Below are positions 48,071 through 55,947 of a stretch of DNA of 55,947 nt, piece by piece. The position numbers and the translations under genes were made by a program. Within the stretch, counting starts at the first letter, position 1. Each line of letters opens with the position of its first letter. Origin of the DNA: Planctomycetota bacterium (GTDB lineage: Bacteria; Planctomycetota; B15-G4); contig JACKHP010000027.1 in assembly GCA_020638905.1 (NCBI GenBank), forward strand, positions 1 through 55,947, read 5' to 3'. Under the pieces are notes generated by a model, which saw only the letters and a list, made by a program, of their open reading frames with translations, had not been told where the DNA came from and ran no database searches.

Positions 48071-49882
48071 TCAGGCCTCGCCCGATCCATCCTCGTCCGC
48101 ATCGGCTCCGTCGGCGTCGTCCGCGGCCTCGGTCTCGCCGGCGGCATCACCCGCGTCCTCGGCGACCTCCTCGACCACCCCGCTGGCGGCCAGCTCCTCG
48201 GCCTCGGTGAGGTGGCTGTGCTGCGGGACGCCGATCATCGACAGTCCGATCTTGCGCTCTTCGCTGTCGACCTTGAGCACCCGCACGTCGACGAGCTGGT
48301 TCGGCTTGACGACCTCTTCGGGCGACTCGACCTTCTTGTCGGTCAGCTCGCTGATGTGCAGCAGGCCCTCGAGACCGTCTTCCAGTGCGACGAACACGCC
48401 GAAGTTCGTGATCTTCGTGACGCGGCCGACGACGACGTCGCCCGGGCCGTAACGGCGCGGGATCTCGTCCTGCCACGGGTCCTGCTCGAGCTGCTTCATG
48501 CCGAGCGCGACGCGACGCTTCTCGGTGTCGACCGAGAGCACGACCGCGCGCACGAGGTCGCCCTTGGTGAGCACCTCGCTGGGATGCGTGACCTTCTTCG
48601 TCCACGACATGTCGGACACGTGAAGCAGGCCGTCGATGCCCTCCTCGATCTCGATGAACGCACCGTAGTTCGTGAGGTTGCGGACGACGCCCTCGATGAT
48701 CGTGCCGACCGGGTAGCGGTCCTCGACCTCGGTCCACGGGTTGACCTCGGTCTGCTTCATGCCGAGCGAGATCTCCTGCTTGTCCTTGTCGATGTCGAGC
48801 ACGACCACGTCGACCGCCTGGCCGATCTCGACCATCTCCGACGGGTGGTTCACGCGGCGCGTCCAGCTCATCTCGGAGATGTGGACGAGGCCTTCGATGC
48901 CGTCCTCGAGCTTCACGAACGCTCCGTACGGCATGATGTTCACCACCTCGCCGGTCACGCGGCTGCCGACCGGGTACTTCTTCTCGATCTCCTCCCAGGG
49001 GGAGGCCTCGAGCTGCTTGAGACCGAGCGCGATGCGGTTGCGCTCCTTGTCGTAGCGCAGCACCTTGACCTGCAGTTTCTGCTCGAGCTGCACGACCTCG
49101 CTGGGGTGGTTCACGCGGCCCCACGACATGTCGGTGATGTGCAGCAGGCCGTCGACGCCGCCGATGTCGAGGAACGCGCCGAAGTCGGCGATGTTCTTGA
49201 CCACGCCGGTGCGCACCTGGCCCTCGGTGAGCGTCTGCAGCAGGTCCTCGCGGGCCCGCGCGCGGCGCTCCTCGAGCAGCTTGCGGCGGCTCACGACGAT
49301 GTTCATGCGCTCGCGGTCGATCTTGATGATCTTGCAGTCGAGCTCCTTGCCGATGTAGAGCGCGACGTCCGGCACGCGACGGATGTCGATCTGGCTCGCG
49401 GGCAGGAAGACGCTCACGCCACCGACGTCGAGCAGCAGGCCGCCCTTGATCTTGCGCGTGGCCGTGCCGGTGAGGATGTCGCCCTCGCCGTGGCTCTGGA
49501 CGATCGACTCCCAGCCGCGCAGGCGCTCGGCGCGACGCTTGCTGAGCAGCAGCAGGCCGCTCGCGTCGTCCATGCCCTCCATGAGCACCTCGAGCTCGGT
49601 GCCCGGCTCGGGTGTCTCCTGGCCCTCGAACTCGTAGAGCGGGACGACGCCCTCGCTCTTGTATCCGATGTCGACCATCACGTCTTCGTTCACGATGCGC
49701 AGCACCTTGCCCTTGATGAGCGAGTTGGGCGCGAAGTCGTGGACGGACTCGTCGTAGCGCTTGGCCACGTCGGTCTTGTCGAGGGTGCCGAGGGCGGTGG
49801 ACACGGCCTCCTGCAGATCGGCCTCCGGCAGGCGGAAGCGGCGCAGCAGGTCGCGGTTGGTGTTGGTGGTCTTCGTCTTCAT
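48071..49882 (-). CDS. rpsA: 30S ribosomal protein S1
   Basis: 603 residues; brings mRNA to the ribosome. Six S1/OB repeats from about residue 40 to 560, each marked by a G-x-V-x-x-I/V ... DIGGVDGLLHITDMSW or similar signature (the later four contain GLVHISEMSW, GLLHVSDMSW and GLLHISELTD). The C-terminus is an acidic tail (ETEAADDADGADADEDGSG). The start ATG at 49882 begins MKTKTTNTNRDLL; upstream (CCCATCCCTTCC) has no Shine-Dalgarno, as for E. coli rpsA. A 138-base leader separates it from the LpxH-Cmk gene, an order typical of cmk-rpsA. Confidence 0.97.
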   Translation of the reverse strand: MKTKTTNTNRDLLRRFRLPEADLQEAVSTALGTLDKTDVAKRYDESVHDFAPNSLIKGKVLRIVNEDVMVDIGYKSEGVVPLYEFEGQETPEPGTELEVLMEGMDDASGLLLLSKRRAERLRGWESIVQSHGEGDILTGTATRKIKGGLLLDVGGVSVFLPASQIDIRRVPDVALYIGKELDCKIIKIDRERMNIVVSRRKLLEERRARAREDLLQTLTEGQVRTGVVKNIADFGAFLDIGGVDGLLHITDMSWGRVNHPSEVVQLEQKLQVKVLRYDKERNRIALGLKQLEASPWEEIEKKYPVGSRVTGEVVNIMPYGAFVKLEDGIEGLVHISEMSWTRRVNHPSEMVEIGQAVDVVVLDIDKDKQEISLGMKQTEVNPWTEVEDRYPVGTIIEGVVRNLTNYGAFIEIEEGIDGLLHVSDMSWTKKVTHPSEVLTKGDLVRAVVLSVDTEKRRVALGMKQLEQDPWQDEIPRRYGPGDVVVGRVTKITNFGVFVALEDGLEGLLHISELTDKKVESPEEVVKPNQLVDVRVLKVDSEERKIGLSMIGVPQHSHLTEAEELAASGVVEEVAEDAGDAAGETEAADDADGADADEDGSGEA

Positions 49883-50018
49883 GGAAGGGATGGGTGGCTC
49901 GCACGGGGCGGTCCGCCCGACGCATCCCGCGTCGGCGCGGCGGCACCCGCTCGCCGGGAGGCTGGTGGACGGGCCCATTCCCGTCGCGTTCGTTCCCGGA
50001 GCCGGCAAGAACCGCGCA

Positions 50019-50024
50019 CTCTAC
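50019..50024 (-). promoter_or_regulatory. -10-like TAGAGT at the start of the rpsA leader
   Basis: Minus-strand TAGAGT lies at the 3' end of the LpxH-Cmk gene, 136 bases upstream of rpsA. It would give a structured 5' leader usable for S1 autocontrol; the -35 is not consensus. Confidence 0.3.
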
Positions 50025-51595
50025 CGGATCGCGGGGTGCCCTCGCGAGAGGCTCCTCAGCCGCTCCTGCACCCGCTCGGCCAGGCGCTCGACGACCTCGT
50101 CGACGGTCATCTCGGAGGTGTCCAGGACCCACGCCCCCTCGGCCACCGCCAGGGGCGCGGCAGCTCGCGAGCGGTCGCGCTCGTCGCGCTCGAGCAGGGC
50201 GGCCTCGACCTGCCCGAGGGAGCGTCCTTCGCCCGACCCCTGGGCCAGGCGCCGGGCGGCGCGCACCTCGGGCCGCGCGTCGAGGAAGACCGAGAGCACC
50301 GCGTCGGGGAAGACCACCGTGGCCATGTCACGGCCGTCGGCCACCAGTCCGCGCCCCATCCAGGCCACCTGGCGCTGGGCGTCGAGCAGGGCGGCACGGA
50401 CCCCGGGCGCGGCCGAGACCGGCGAGACCGCGGCGCTCACCGCGGGCGAGCGCAGCTCGGCGTCGGCGATCGGACGCCCGTCGAGCAGCACGTGCCCGGA
50501 CGGATCGAAGCGCAGGTCGAGGCGCGCCGCCAGGGCTCCCAGCGCGGCGGCGTCGTCGAGGGCGAGTCCCTCGCGCCGGGCGCACAGCGTGACCGCGCGA
50601 TAGAGCGCGCCGGAGTCGAGGCGCAGCCATCCGAGTCGCTCGGCGAGGCGACGTGCGACGGTGCTCTTGCCGCTGCCGGCCGGCCCGTCGATGGCGACCA
50701 CCGGCGGACGGCTGCAGGCCAGCGTGGCGTCGTCGGGCACGAGCTCGATCTCTCCCTCCCGCCACCACGCGTGCGAGCCGCGGGTCTCGAAATCGGCCAG
50801 CACCACGAGCCGTCCCTCTCCGCCGGGATGGGCGAGGCGCGCGTCGCGGGCGCGGTGCACGTGCCCGCACACGACCACGTCGACGCCCTCGGCGAAGACC
50901 TCGCGCACGGCGTCGTCGACGATGTCCATGCGCGAGAGCGGCTTGGCCGACGTCGTGCGGCTGGCGCCGTGCAGCAGCGCGTCGGCCATGCGCCGCAGCG
51001 CGCGCGCGGGCATGCGGCGGAACACGCCTTCGACGACGGGGTGCCGCAGCACGCGGTGCAGCCGGTGGTAGCCCACGTCGAGGGTGCAGAACGCGTCGCC
51101 GTGCAGCAGGCGCACGCGCCGCCCGCCGCAGGCCACGTCGAGCGCGCGCGGGACGACCTCGACACCGAGCGCGCCGAGCTCCGCGCCCAGCATGAAGTCG
51201 TGGTTGCCGTGCACGAGCACCACGCGCACGTCGTGCGCCGTGGCGTCGGCCAGCGCGTCGAGGAACGGACGCAACCCCGGGTCGGACAGCGACGCCGTCC
51301 CGAGCCACGCCCGGAACACGTCGCCGAGCAGGAAGATCGCGTCGACCTGCTCGTCGCGGGCACGGAGCAGCAGGTCGCAGGCGCGCGCCACGCCCTCCGG
51401 CTCGTCGCCCGCCAGGTGCATGTCGGACGCCAGCACCGCACGCCGCACGGGACGCGCCTTGCGCCGCAGCAGCGCGCGCGCCGCCGACGTCGGAGCCGCA
51501 CCGCGCGCCGCCCCTTCGAATACCGGGTCGCGCGCCGGGGACGTCGGACCTGCGGTCGCCGCGTCGGAGTCGGGCGGCGGCGCGGCGTGGCTCAT
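50021..51595 (-). CDS. lpxH-cmk: Fused UDP-2,3-diacylglucosamine diphosphatase (LpxH) and cytidylate kinase (Cmk)
   Basis: 524 residues in one uninterrupted frame. Residues about 53-290 are a calcineurin-like phosphoesterase with every LpxH metal motif: SDMHL (57-61), LGDVFRAWLG, HGNHDFMLG, LLHGDAF and CGHVHRARD. Residues about 298-524 are a complete cytidylate kinase: VVAIDGPAGSGKSTVARRLA (P-loop 304-311), LDSGALYRAVTL and GRGLVADGRDMATVVFPDA. So one polypeptide would remove UMP from UDP-diacylglucosamine (lipid A pathway) and phosphorylate CMP. ATG at 51595 follows GGAGA; other in-frame ATGs at 51601 and 51694 exist. Next to rpsA as cmk usually is, and divergent from gmhA. Confidence 0.9.
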   Translation of the reverse strand: MSHAAPPPDSDAATAGPTSPARDPVFEGAARGAAPTSAARALLRRKARPVRRAVLASDMHLAGDEPEGVARACDLLLRARDEQVDAIFLLGDVFRAWLGTASLSDPGLRPFLDALADATAHDVRVVLVHGNHDFMLGAELGALGVEVVPRALDVACGGRRVRLLHGDAFCTLDVGYHRLHRVLRHPVVEGVFRRMPARALRRMADALLHGASRTTSAKPLSRMDIVDDAVREVFAEGVDVVVCGHVHRARDARLAHPGGEGRLVVLADFETRGSHAWWREGEIELVPDDATLACSRPPVVAIDGPAGSGKSTVARRLAERLGWLRLDSGALYRAVTLCARREGLALDDAAALGALAARLDLRFDPSGHVLLDGRPIADAELRSPAVSAAVSPVSAAPGVRAALLDAQRQVAWMGRGLVADGRDMATVVFPDAVLSVFLDARPEVRAARRLAQGSGEGRSLGQVEAALLERDERDRSRAAAPLAVAEGAWVLDTSEMTVDEVVERLAERVQERLRSLSRGHPAIR

Positions 51596-51671
51596 CGGCA
51601 TCGGTCTCCGGCCATCCGCGTCGCGGCTCCCCGCGACGGGGACCTCGCTGGGGTCGGCACTCGCGATCCAG

Positions 51672-51677
51672 TAGACT
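51672..51677 (+). promoter_or_regulatory. -10-like TAGACT directly before gmhA
   Basis: TAGACT ends 9 bases before the gmhA ATG; the same hexamer precedes the phosphodiesterase at 33693. No Shine-Dalgarno lies between it and the start. Confidence 0.4.
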
Positions 51678-51686
51678 CGGCGCGCC

Positions 51687-52292
51687 ATGTCCACTCAAGC
51701 CGACAGCCGTGCCAGGCTCCGCCAGGTCGTGGAGCAGACCTTCGCCGATCATCGACGCGTCCTCGACCAGGCCGCATCCGAACTGCCCGCCGCGGTCGAG
51801 GCGGCGGCCGAGCTGCTCGTGGCCGCCTACCGCCGCGGCGGCAAGGCGATCCTGTTCGGCAACGGCGGCAGCATGACCGACGCGCTGCACATCGAGGGCG
51901 AGCTCGTCGGACGCTTCGCCATCGATCGTCCGGGCGTGGCGGCGGTGGCGCTGGCCGGCATCTCCTCGCTCACCGCCACGGCCAACGACTACAGCTACGC
52001 CGACGTCTTCGCGCGCATGCTCGAGGCGCACCACCGCGAGGGCGACGTGGCCGTGGGCCTGTCCACCAGCGGCAACTCCGAGAACGTGGTGCGCGCGCTG
52101 CGCAAGGCCAAGGCCCTGGGTGCGTCGAGCATCGCCCTCACGGGACAGGGCGGCGGCGTCTGCCGCGAGCTGGCCGACGTCTGCATCGCGGTGCCGTCGA
52201 CCTGCACGCCGCGCATCCAGGAGGTGCACATCCTGGTCGGGCACACGCTCTGCGACCTGGTCGAGCAGGCCCTGTTCGCGAAGCCGGCGTGA
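51687..52292 (+). CDS. gmhA: D-sedoheptulose 7-phosphate isomerase
   Basis: 201 residues; SIS-domain enzyme making D-glycero-D-manno-heptose 7-phosphate for LPS core heptose. ILFGNGGSMTDALHIEGELVGRF matches the substrate loop (GNGGSAxDAxH), then LTATANDYSYADVFARML, GLSTSGNSENVVRALRKAK, LTGQGGG and the C-terminal IQEVHILVGHTLCDLVE zinc/active-site helix with E and H. Stop overlaps gmhB's GTG. Confidence 0.95.
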   Translation: MSTQADSRARLRQVVEQTFADHRRVLDQAASELPAAVEAAAELLVAAYRRGGKAILFGNGGSMTDALHIEGELVGRFAIDRPGVAAVALAGISSLTATANDYSYADVFARMLEAHHREGDVAVGLSTSGNSENVVRALRKAKALGASSIALTGQGGGVCRELADVCIAVPSTCTPRIQEVHILVGHTLCDLVEQALFAKPA

Positions 52293-52945
52293 ACGGGCGT
52301 CCGGCGGTCTTCCTCGATCGTGACGGCACGCTCATCGAAGAGCGGCACTATCCCGTCGACGAGGCCGACCTGGTGCCGATCAAGGGCGCCGGCTACGCGC
52401 TCGCCCGGCTGCAGGCGGCGGGCCTGCTCTGCATCGTCCTCAGCAACCAGTCGGCGGTGGCGCGCGGCATGCTCGACGAGGAGCGCCTGGGCGAGCTGCA
52501 CGAGGCGCTCTCCGCGCGGCTGCGCTGCGACGGCGGCACCTGGGACGCCCTCTACTACTGTCCCCACCACCCGCTCGGACGGGCCATCGGCTACGGCTTC
52601 CCGTGCGGTTGCCGCAAGCCGGCGCGCGGGCTGCTCGACCTGGCCGTGGCGCGGCACGGCGTCGACGTCTCGCGTTCGTTCTTCGTGGGCGACGCACCGC
52701 GCGACCTGTTCGTCGACGCGGGTCCGTGCGCCGGGCGCGTGCTCGTGCTGAGTGGACACCCGCTCGACGACGTGGGCGCTGCCGACGTCGTGCTGCCCTC
52801 GGTGGCCGAGGCCGCCGACTGGATCCTCGAACGCTGCGGCGTCGAGCCGGGCGTCCTCGTCGACGGGTCGAGCGACGACGGCGTGCGGGCCGTCCCGACG
52901 CCCGACGACCTCCGTCCGGGGCGTGGCGCGGCGGACGACCGCTGA
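52289..52945 (+). CDS. gmhB: D-glycero-D-manno-heptose 1,7-bisphosphate phosphatase
   Basis: 218 residues; GTG overlapping the gmhA stop (GTGA). HAD motif I FLDRDGTLIEE (residues 8-18), motif II SNQSAVARG, the GmhB zinc loop CPHHPLG ... CGCRKPARG and motif IV FVGDAPRDLFVDAG. The C-terminal 30 residues extend beyond most GmhB. Completes the heptose branch beside GmhA; the kinase/adenylyltransferase HldE is not in this window. Confidence 0.94.
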   Translation: MNGRPAVFLDRDGTLIEERHYPVDEADLVPIKGAGYALARLQAAGLLCIVLSNQSAVARGMLDEERLGELHEALSARLRCDGGTWDALYYCPHHPLGRAIGYGFPCGCRKPARGLLDLAVARHGVDVSRSFFVGDAPRDLFVDAGPCAGRVLVLSGHPLDDVGAADVVLPSVAEAADWILERCGVEPGVLVDGSSDDGVRAVPTPDDLRPGRGAADDR

Positions 52946-52968
52946 CGCGGCCCCCGCGGCCCCGGCGC

Positions 52969-54000
52969 TCAGGGCACGTGGCGCATGACCGAGTGGCCGA
53001 CCAGCCGGGCGGCCCACATGGGCAGGCTCGAGAGCACCTTCTGCGGCAGCTTCATGGCCGGGTTCGAGGGATTGATCTCGGGCGGCTTGCCGCCGAACGG
53101 GAACAGGAACTGGTAGTCGAGCGCCTGCGGCGAGAAGCCCATGTGCTGCTTGAACGCGGCCGGGCCGGAGCCGGCGCGGCTGCGTCCGAAGTCGAAGATG
53201 CGGAAGCCTCGATCGACGGCGTGCTCCATGAGCGCCGCGTACAGGAAGTTGCTCGCGCCCAGGCGTCCCGACTCGGGCTCCGAACCCGAGTAGTAGGGGA
53301 AGATCGTGTCGGCCGAGGCGAGCGAGAGCACCGCGGCCACGATGCGTCCCTCGTGCTCGACGCCGTGCAGCAGCGCGCGCGGTCCGTACAGGTCGAGCAG
53401 CTGCCGGAAGTACCCGGGACGGAACACGGGCGATCCCAGGCTGCGCTTGTTGAGGCAATACAGCCGGTAGAAGTCGCGGAACAGCGCGGCGCCCTCGACG
53501 AGCGTCATCTGGTGCCTGTCGCGCGCCTTGCGGGCCTCGGCGCGGGCCTTGCGCGGGATCGTGCCGTACACGTCGTCGCGGCTCTGCGGCAGATCGGCGC
53601 GATACGTCTCGTAGAGCGAGACGTGGTGGTGCTGCGTCGGACCGGCGCCCAGGTAGCGCGTCTCGACGTAGCGCACCGCCAGCCTGCGGGCCAGGATGCC
53701 GGCGGCCTCGTCGAGGGCGCCGATGGCCTCCGGTCCGTCGGCCAGGATGCCGCCGTAGACGCCGTAGGGCACCGAGACCAGGCGCCGGCCGGTGATCGGT
53801 GCGGCCACCAGGCCCAGCGGCAGCACGCCCCGGATCTCGCGGCCCTCCCAGGCCACCAGCGTCTGGGTGGCGAAGTCGAAGACCGTGCGCACGAGGTCGA
53901 GCCAGCGTGTCTCGTGGAACGGCGAGCCGAGCGGGTGCTCCTGGACGTAGCGGTCGATGGCGCGCGCGTGCCGCACGTCGATGAGTTCGACGCTCGTCAT
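52969..54000 (-). CDS. FemAB/GNAT-fold peptidyl- or acyltransferase
   Basis: 343 residues. The C-terminal half has the FemAB/GNAT layout: RKARAEARKARDRHQMTLVEG, FYRLYCLNKRSLGSPVFRPGYFRQLL, and DFGRSRAGSGPAAFKQHMGFSPQ. This pattern is that of FemAB-related proteins found with exosortase/PEP-CTERM polysaccharide loci, which transfer acyl or aminoacyl groups to cell-wall or lipid-linked sugars. No exosortase is seen in the window. ATG overlaps the upstream GT-C stop (ATGA). Confidence 0.85.
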   Translation of the reverse strand: MTSVELIDVRHARAIDRYVQEHPLGSPFHETRWLDLVRTVFDFATQTLVAWEGREIRGVLPLGLVAAPITGRRLVSVPYGVYGGILADGPEAIGALDEAAGILARRLAVRYVETRYLGAGPTQHHHVSLYETYRADLPQSRDDVYGTIPRKARAEARKARDRHQMTLVEGAALFRDFYRLYCLNKRSLGSPVFRPGYFRQLLDLYGPRALLHGVEHEGRIVAAVLSLASADTIFPYYSGSEPESGRLGASNFLYAALMEHAVDRGFRIFDFGRSRAGSGPAAFKQHMGFSPQALDYQFLFPFGGKPPEINPSNPAMKLPQKVLSSLPMWAARLVGHSVMRHVP

Positions 54001-55403
54001 CGGTCGCCGTCCTCGGGTGCGTCGAGCGGCAGGCGCCGGGTGCGCGCGTAGAGCACCGTGCGATTGTCGTGCCGCGCGAGCGGGAGCGGCGCGCGTCCGA
54101 TGCGCGCGACCTCGGTGAAGTGGTCAGCGACCCAGTTCATGAACTCTCGACCGTACGAGCCGTCGAGCCGACTGAGCTTGAGCGCCAGCCAGCACGTCTT
54201 GCGTTGGCGCGGGATGTCGTGCAGCGGCTTGCTCTCGACGATCGGCGCCTCTCGGATGTCCGTATCGGCAAAACCCGGGAGCCGGTGGAGGTAGAGCCCG
54301 AGGGTGGCGTGCTCGTCGGCCACGAAGGCGTCGTCGGGCGCGGCTCGGGCGGCCAGGGCCGAGGCCACGGCGCGCACGTCGTGGCGGTCGCCGTCCAGCC
54401 ACAGCCCGCCCAGGTCGGGCAGACGCGCGACGAGCGCCAGCAGCAGCGCTGCGAGCGCGAGGCGCGGCCGTCGCTCGGCCAGCCGGTCGATCCCGCAGCC
54501 CGCCACGAGCAGCAGCGCCGGGACCGACCCCATCGCGTAGCGCTGGTGCATCGAGAGCCCCGAGAGCGCGGCGGCGAGCAACACCGCCGTCGGCAGGAGC
54601 GAGGCCGCCACGAGTTGCAGGCGCAGGGCCGCCTCGACGCGTCGCAGGGCGAGCAGTCCGCCCAGGACGAGCAGTCCCACGCACGGGCCCAGGTTGTATC
54701 CCAGCCCGAGGACGAAGTGCGTCAGGTCGTAGTGCCCGGGATCGACCCCCGCGAAGGCCCGCTCGGCCACGGCGAGCAGGGCCGGTCCGGCCACGAGCCA
54801 GGACACGAGGCCGCCGAGGGTGAGCAGCACCGCGCCCGCCAGCACGCGTCGCGTCGCCAGGGGCGAGAGCAGGACGGGCGCGGCCAGCGCCGGTCCCAGC
54901 AGCAGCGCGGTGGGATGGCAGCCCACGGCGAGCAGCCAGCAGAGCGCGGCCGTCCACGGACGGCGGCGCGGACCGGGCAGTGCGAACAGCGTGGCCAGGG
55001 TGGCGAACAGGAGCAGCGGCGCGTAGAAGCGCGCGGTCTGCGCGTGGTAGACGAGCCACGGCGAGAGGGCCGCCAGCGTGCCGGCGCACAGCGACGTCCG
55101 GCGCGAGAGCGCGTCGCGCCGCAGGACGAGCAGGGCCGCGACCGCGAGCACGCCGCACAGCGCCGCCGGCAGACGCAGGCCCAGCTCGTCGAGTCCGAAC
55201 AGGCGCGCCGAGCCCGCCATGAGCATGTACCCGACGGGATAGCCGCGCACGCCGTCGGGCCACGGCGCGCCTTCGAGCACGTCGCGCACGTCGTAGTACG
55301 AGTGCAGCTCGTCGCCGTCCAGGCTCCACGACGCGAGGCCGTGCGCCCGCAGCCCGATCGCCGCCGCGAGCACGAGCAGCGCGAGGACCGGAGCGCGGTT
55401 CAC
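53997..55403 (-). CDS. ArnT-like GT-C membrane glycosyltransferase
   Basis: 468 residues; GTG at 55403 overlaps the stop of the GT2 gene. Ten or more membrane helices with the first luminal loop carrying SLDGDELHSYYDVRDVL, a D-E motif as in ArnT/PMT family GT-C enzymes that move sugars from lipid phosphate carriers. A C-terminal soluble part (about 340-468) follows. With the GT2 (lipid-phosphate sugar synthase) before it and FemAB-like protein after it, this is a lipid-linked sugar transfer cassette. Confidence 0.87.
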   Translation of the reverse strand: MNRAPVLALLVLAAAIGLRAHGLASWSLDGDELHSYYDVRDVLEGAPWPDGVRGYPVGYMLMAGSARLFGLDELGLRLPAALCGVLAVAALLVLRRDALSRRTSLCAGTLAALSPWLVYHAQTARFYAPLLLFATLATLFALPGPRRRPWTAALCWLLAVGCHPTALLLGPALAAPVLLSPLATRRVLAGAVLLTLGGLVSWLVAGPALLAVAERAFAGVDPGHYDLTHFVLGLGYNLGPCVGLLVLGGLLALRRVEAALRLQLVAASLLPTAVLLAAALSGLSMHQRYAMGSVPALLLVAGCGIDRLAERRPRLALAALLLALVARLPDLGGLWLDGDRHDVRAVASALAARAAPDDAFVADEHATLGLYLHRLPGFADTDIREAPIVESKPLHDIPRQRKTCWLALKLSRLDGSYGREFMNWVADHFTEVARIGRAPLPLARHDNRTVLYARTRRLPLDAPEDGDR

Positions 55404-55947
55404 GACGCCCGTTCGCCCTCGTCGGACGTCCCGTGCGCGGACACGGGCTCGCCCTCGGACCCCGCGGCCGGCGCGCGCGCGACCTCGGACGTCCCGGGCT
55501 CGGGCGGCAGGCCCGGGCCGAGTTCGCGGTCGACCGCGTAGTCGCGCACGTTGTGCGCGTTCGTGAAGATGATGATCTCGCCCACGAGGCCGAGCGCGAA
55601 GATCTGCACGCCGAGCACGATGAGCGACATGCCGATCACGAGCGAGGCGCGGTTGCGCGGGTCGCCGCCCTGTTCGGTCAGGTTGAACAGGTAGTCGAAC
55701 AGCAGGAAGGCCACGATCGCCAGGCCGGTCACCGTGCACAGTCCGCCGGCCATGCCGAAGAAGCGCAGCGGCTTGCGCGTGAAGCGCGTGATGAACAGCA
55801 GCGCGATCACGTCGAGCACGCGGCGCACGTAGACCCCGAGGCCGAAGAAGCCCTGGCGTCCCTTCTCGCGCAGGTGGCGCACGCGCACCTCGCCGACCTT
55901 GAAGCCCGCGCGGTGCGCCAGCACCGGCAGGAAGCGCGAGACGTTGC
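55400..55947 (-). CDS. GT2-family polyprenyl-phosphate glycosyltransferase (partial, cut at right edge)
   Basis: Only the last 182 codons are inside the window; the frame continues past 55947. The visible part begins NVSRFLPVLAHRAGFKVGEV, the conserved late segment of DPM1/ArnC-like GT2 enzymes, followed by VRHLREKGRQGFFGLGVYVRR and two membrane helices (about FFGMAGGLCTVTGLAIVAFLLF and GMSLIVLGVQIFALGLVGEIII) with a charged cytoplasmic tail. It would make a polyprenyl-phosphate sugar used by the ArnT-like protein downstream. Confidence 0.85.
   Translation of the reverse strand, partial: NVSRFLPVLAHRAGFKVGEVRVRHLREKGRQGFFGLGVYVRRVLDVIALLFITRFTRKPLRFFGMAGGLCTVTGLAIVAFLLFDYLFNLTEQGGDPRNRASLVIGMSLIVLGVQIFALGLVGEIIIFTNAHNVRDYAVDRELGPGLPPEPGTSEVARAPAAGSEGEPVSAHGTSDEGERAS

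Noticed and set aside
46022..52288. Very long plus-strand open frame opposite tyrS, rpsA and the LpxH-Cmk gene
   Set aside because: It reads low-complexity Arg/Val/His/Asp-rich sequence, typical of frames antisense to GC-rich genes; only its last part (from 52289) is a real gene, gmhB.
1..55947. CRISPR arrays, insertion sequences, rRNA, tRNA
   Set aside because: No regularly spaced direct repeats, transposase motifs, or rRNA or tRNA signatures were found.

Overview
The window is about 56 kb of very GC-rich bacterial DNA, packed almost edge to edge with genes and crowded with GTG starts and 4-base gene overlaps. The organism makes a Gram-negative outer envelope: it has LpxH, GmhA and GmhB, a WaaP/InaA-type sugar kinase, heptosyltransferase-type and other glycosyltransferases, and several lipoproteins. 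It also carries DUF1573, secreted HEAT-repeat proteins, a secreted FGE-fold protein and a sulfatase-fold protein. That mix, plus a small protein at 2467-2721 of a type I recall from planctomycetes, suggests a GC-rich member of the Planctomycetota. This is inference; no rRNA or phylogenetic marker was tested. I see no tRNA, rRNA, CRISPR array, insertion sequence or prophage.

Layout. 1-7 kb: a tandem WaaP/InaA-like kinase (cut by the left edge) diverges from a GT4 glycosyltransferase; then inositol-3-phosphate synthase, a MaoC-fold protein, a small Sm-like protein and a secreted HEAT protein. 7-14 kb (minus strand): a probable operon NUDIX-purM-TPR protein-hydrolase-like protein-spermidine-synthase-like membrane protein. 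14-18 kb: dxr-rseP-UbiA-family gene. 18-23 kb: CCA-adding enzyme, pseudopilin/DUF2950-like protein, membrane HEAT protein, two lipoproteins. 23-26.5 kb (minus): an M16 peptidase pair coupled to miaA. 26.6-31.5 kb: BtpA family, a poly(A)-polymerase-like protein with a very long disordered tail, and a secreted FGE-fold protein. 31.5-39 kb: AP-superfamily phosphodiesterase-nadK facing away from a tightly overlapping radical SAM-GT9-radical SAM-TMTC-like cluster. 39-44.5 kb: DUF1573-sulfatase-SGNH hydrolase and a degenerate GGDEF protein. 44.5-51.6 kb (minus): an LpxH-Cmk fusion, rpsA, lipoprotein, tyrS and TPR protein, then a 480-base gene-free stretch holding a candidate structured RNA and a textbook terminator. 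51.7-56 kb: gmhA-gmhB converging with a GT2-ArnT-like-FemAB cassette.

The unifying theme is envelope and surface-glycan construction: heptose supply (gmhA, gmhB), lipid A (lpxH), core assembly and phosphorylation (GT4, kinase, GT9), lipid-linked sugar transfer (GT2, two GT-C proteins), lipoprotein and periplasmic proteins, and membrane-stress proteolysis (rseP). Housekeeping genes (purM, dxr, miaA, nadK, rpsA, tyrS, cmk, cca) are interleaved. The most unusual items are the LpxH-Cmk fusion, the poly(A)-polymerase-like protein with an RNase E-like tail, the terminated structured RNA upstream of the degenerate GGDEF gene, the double radical-SAM glycosyltransferase cluster, and a recurring -10-like element placed 6-10 bases before start codons that suggests leaderless mRNAs.
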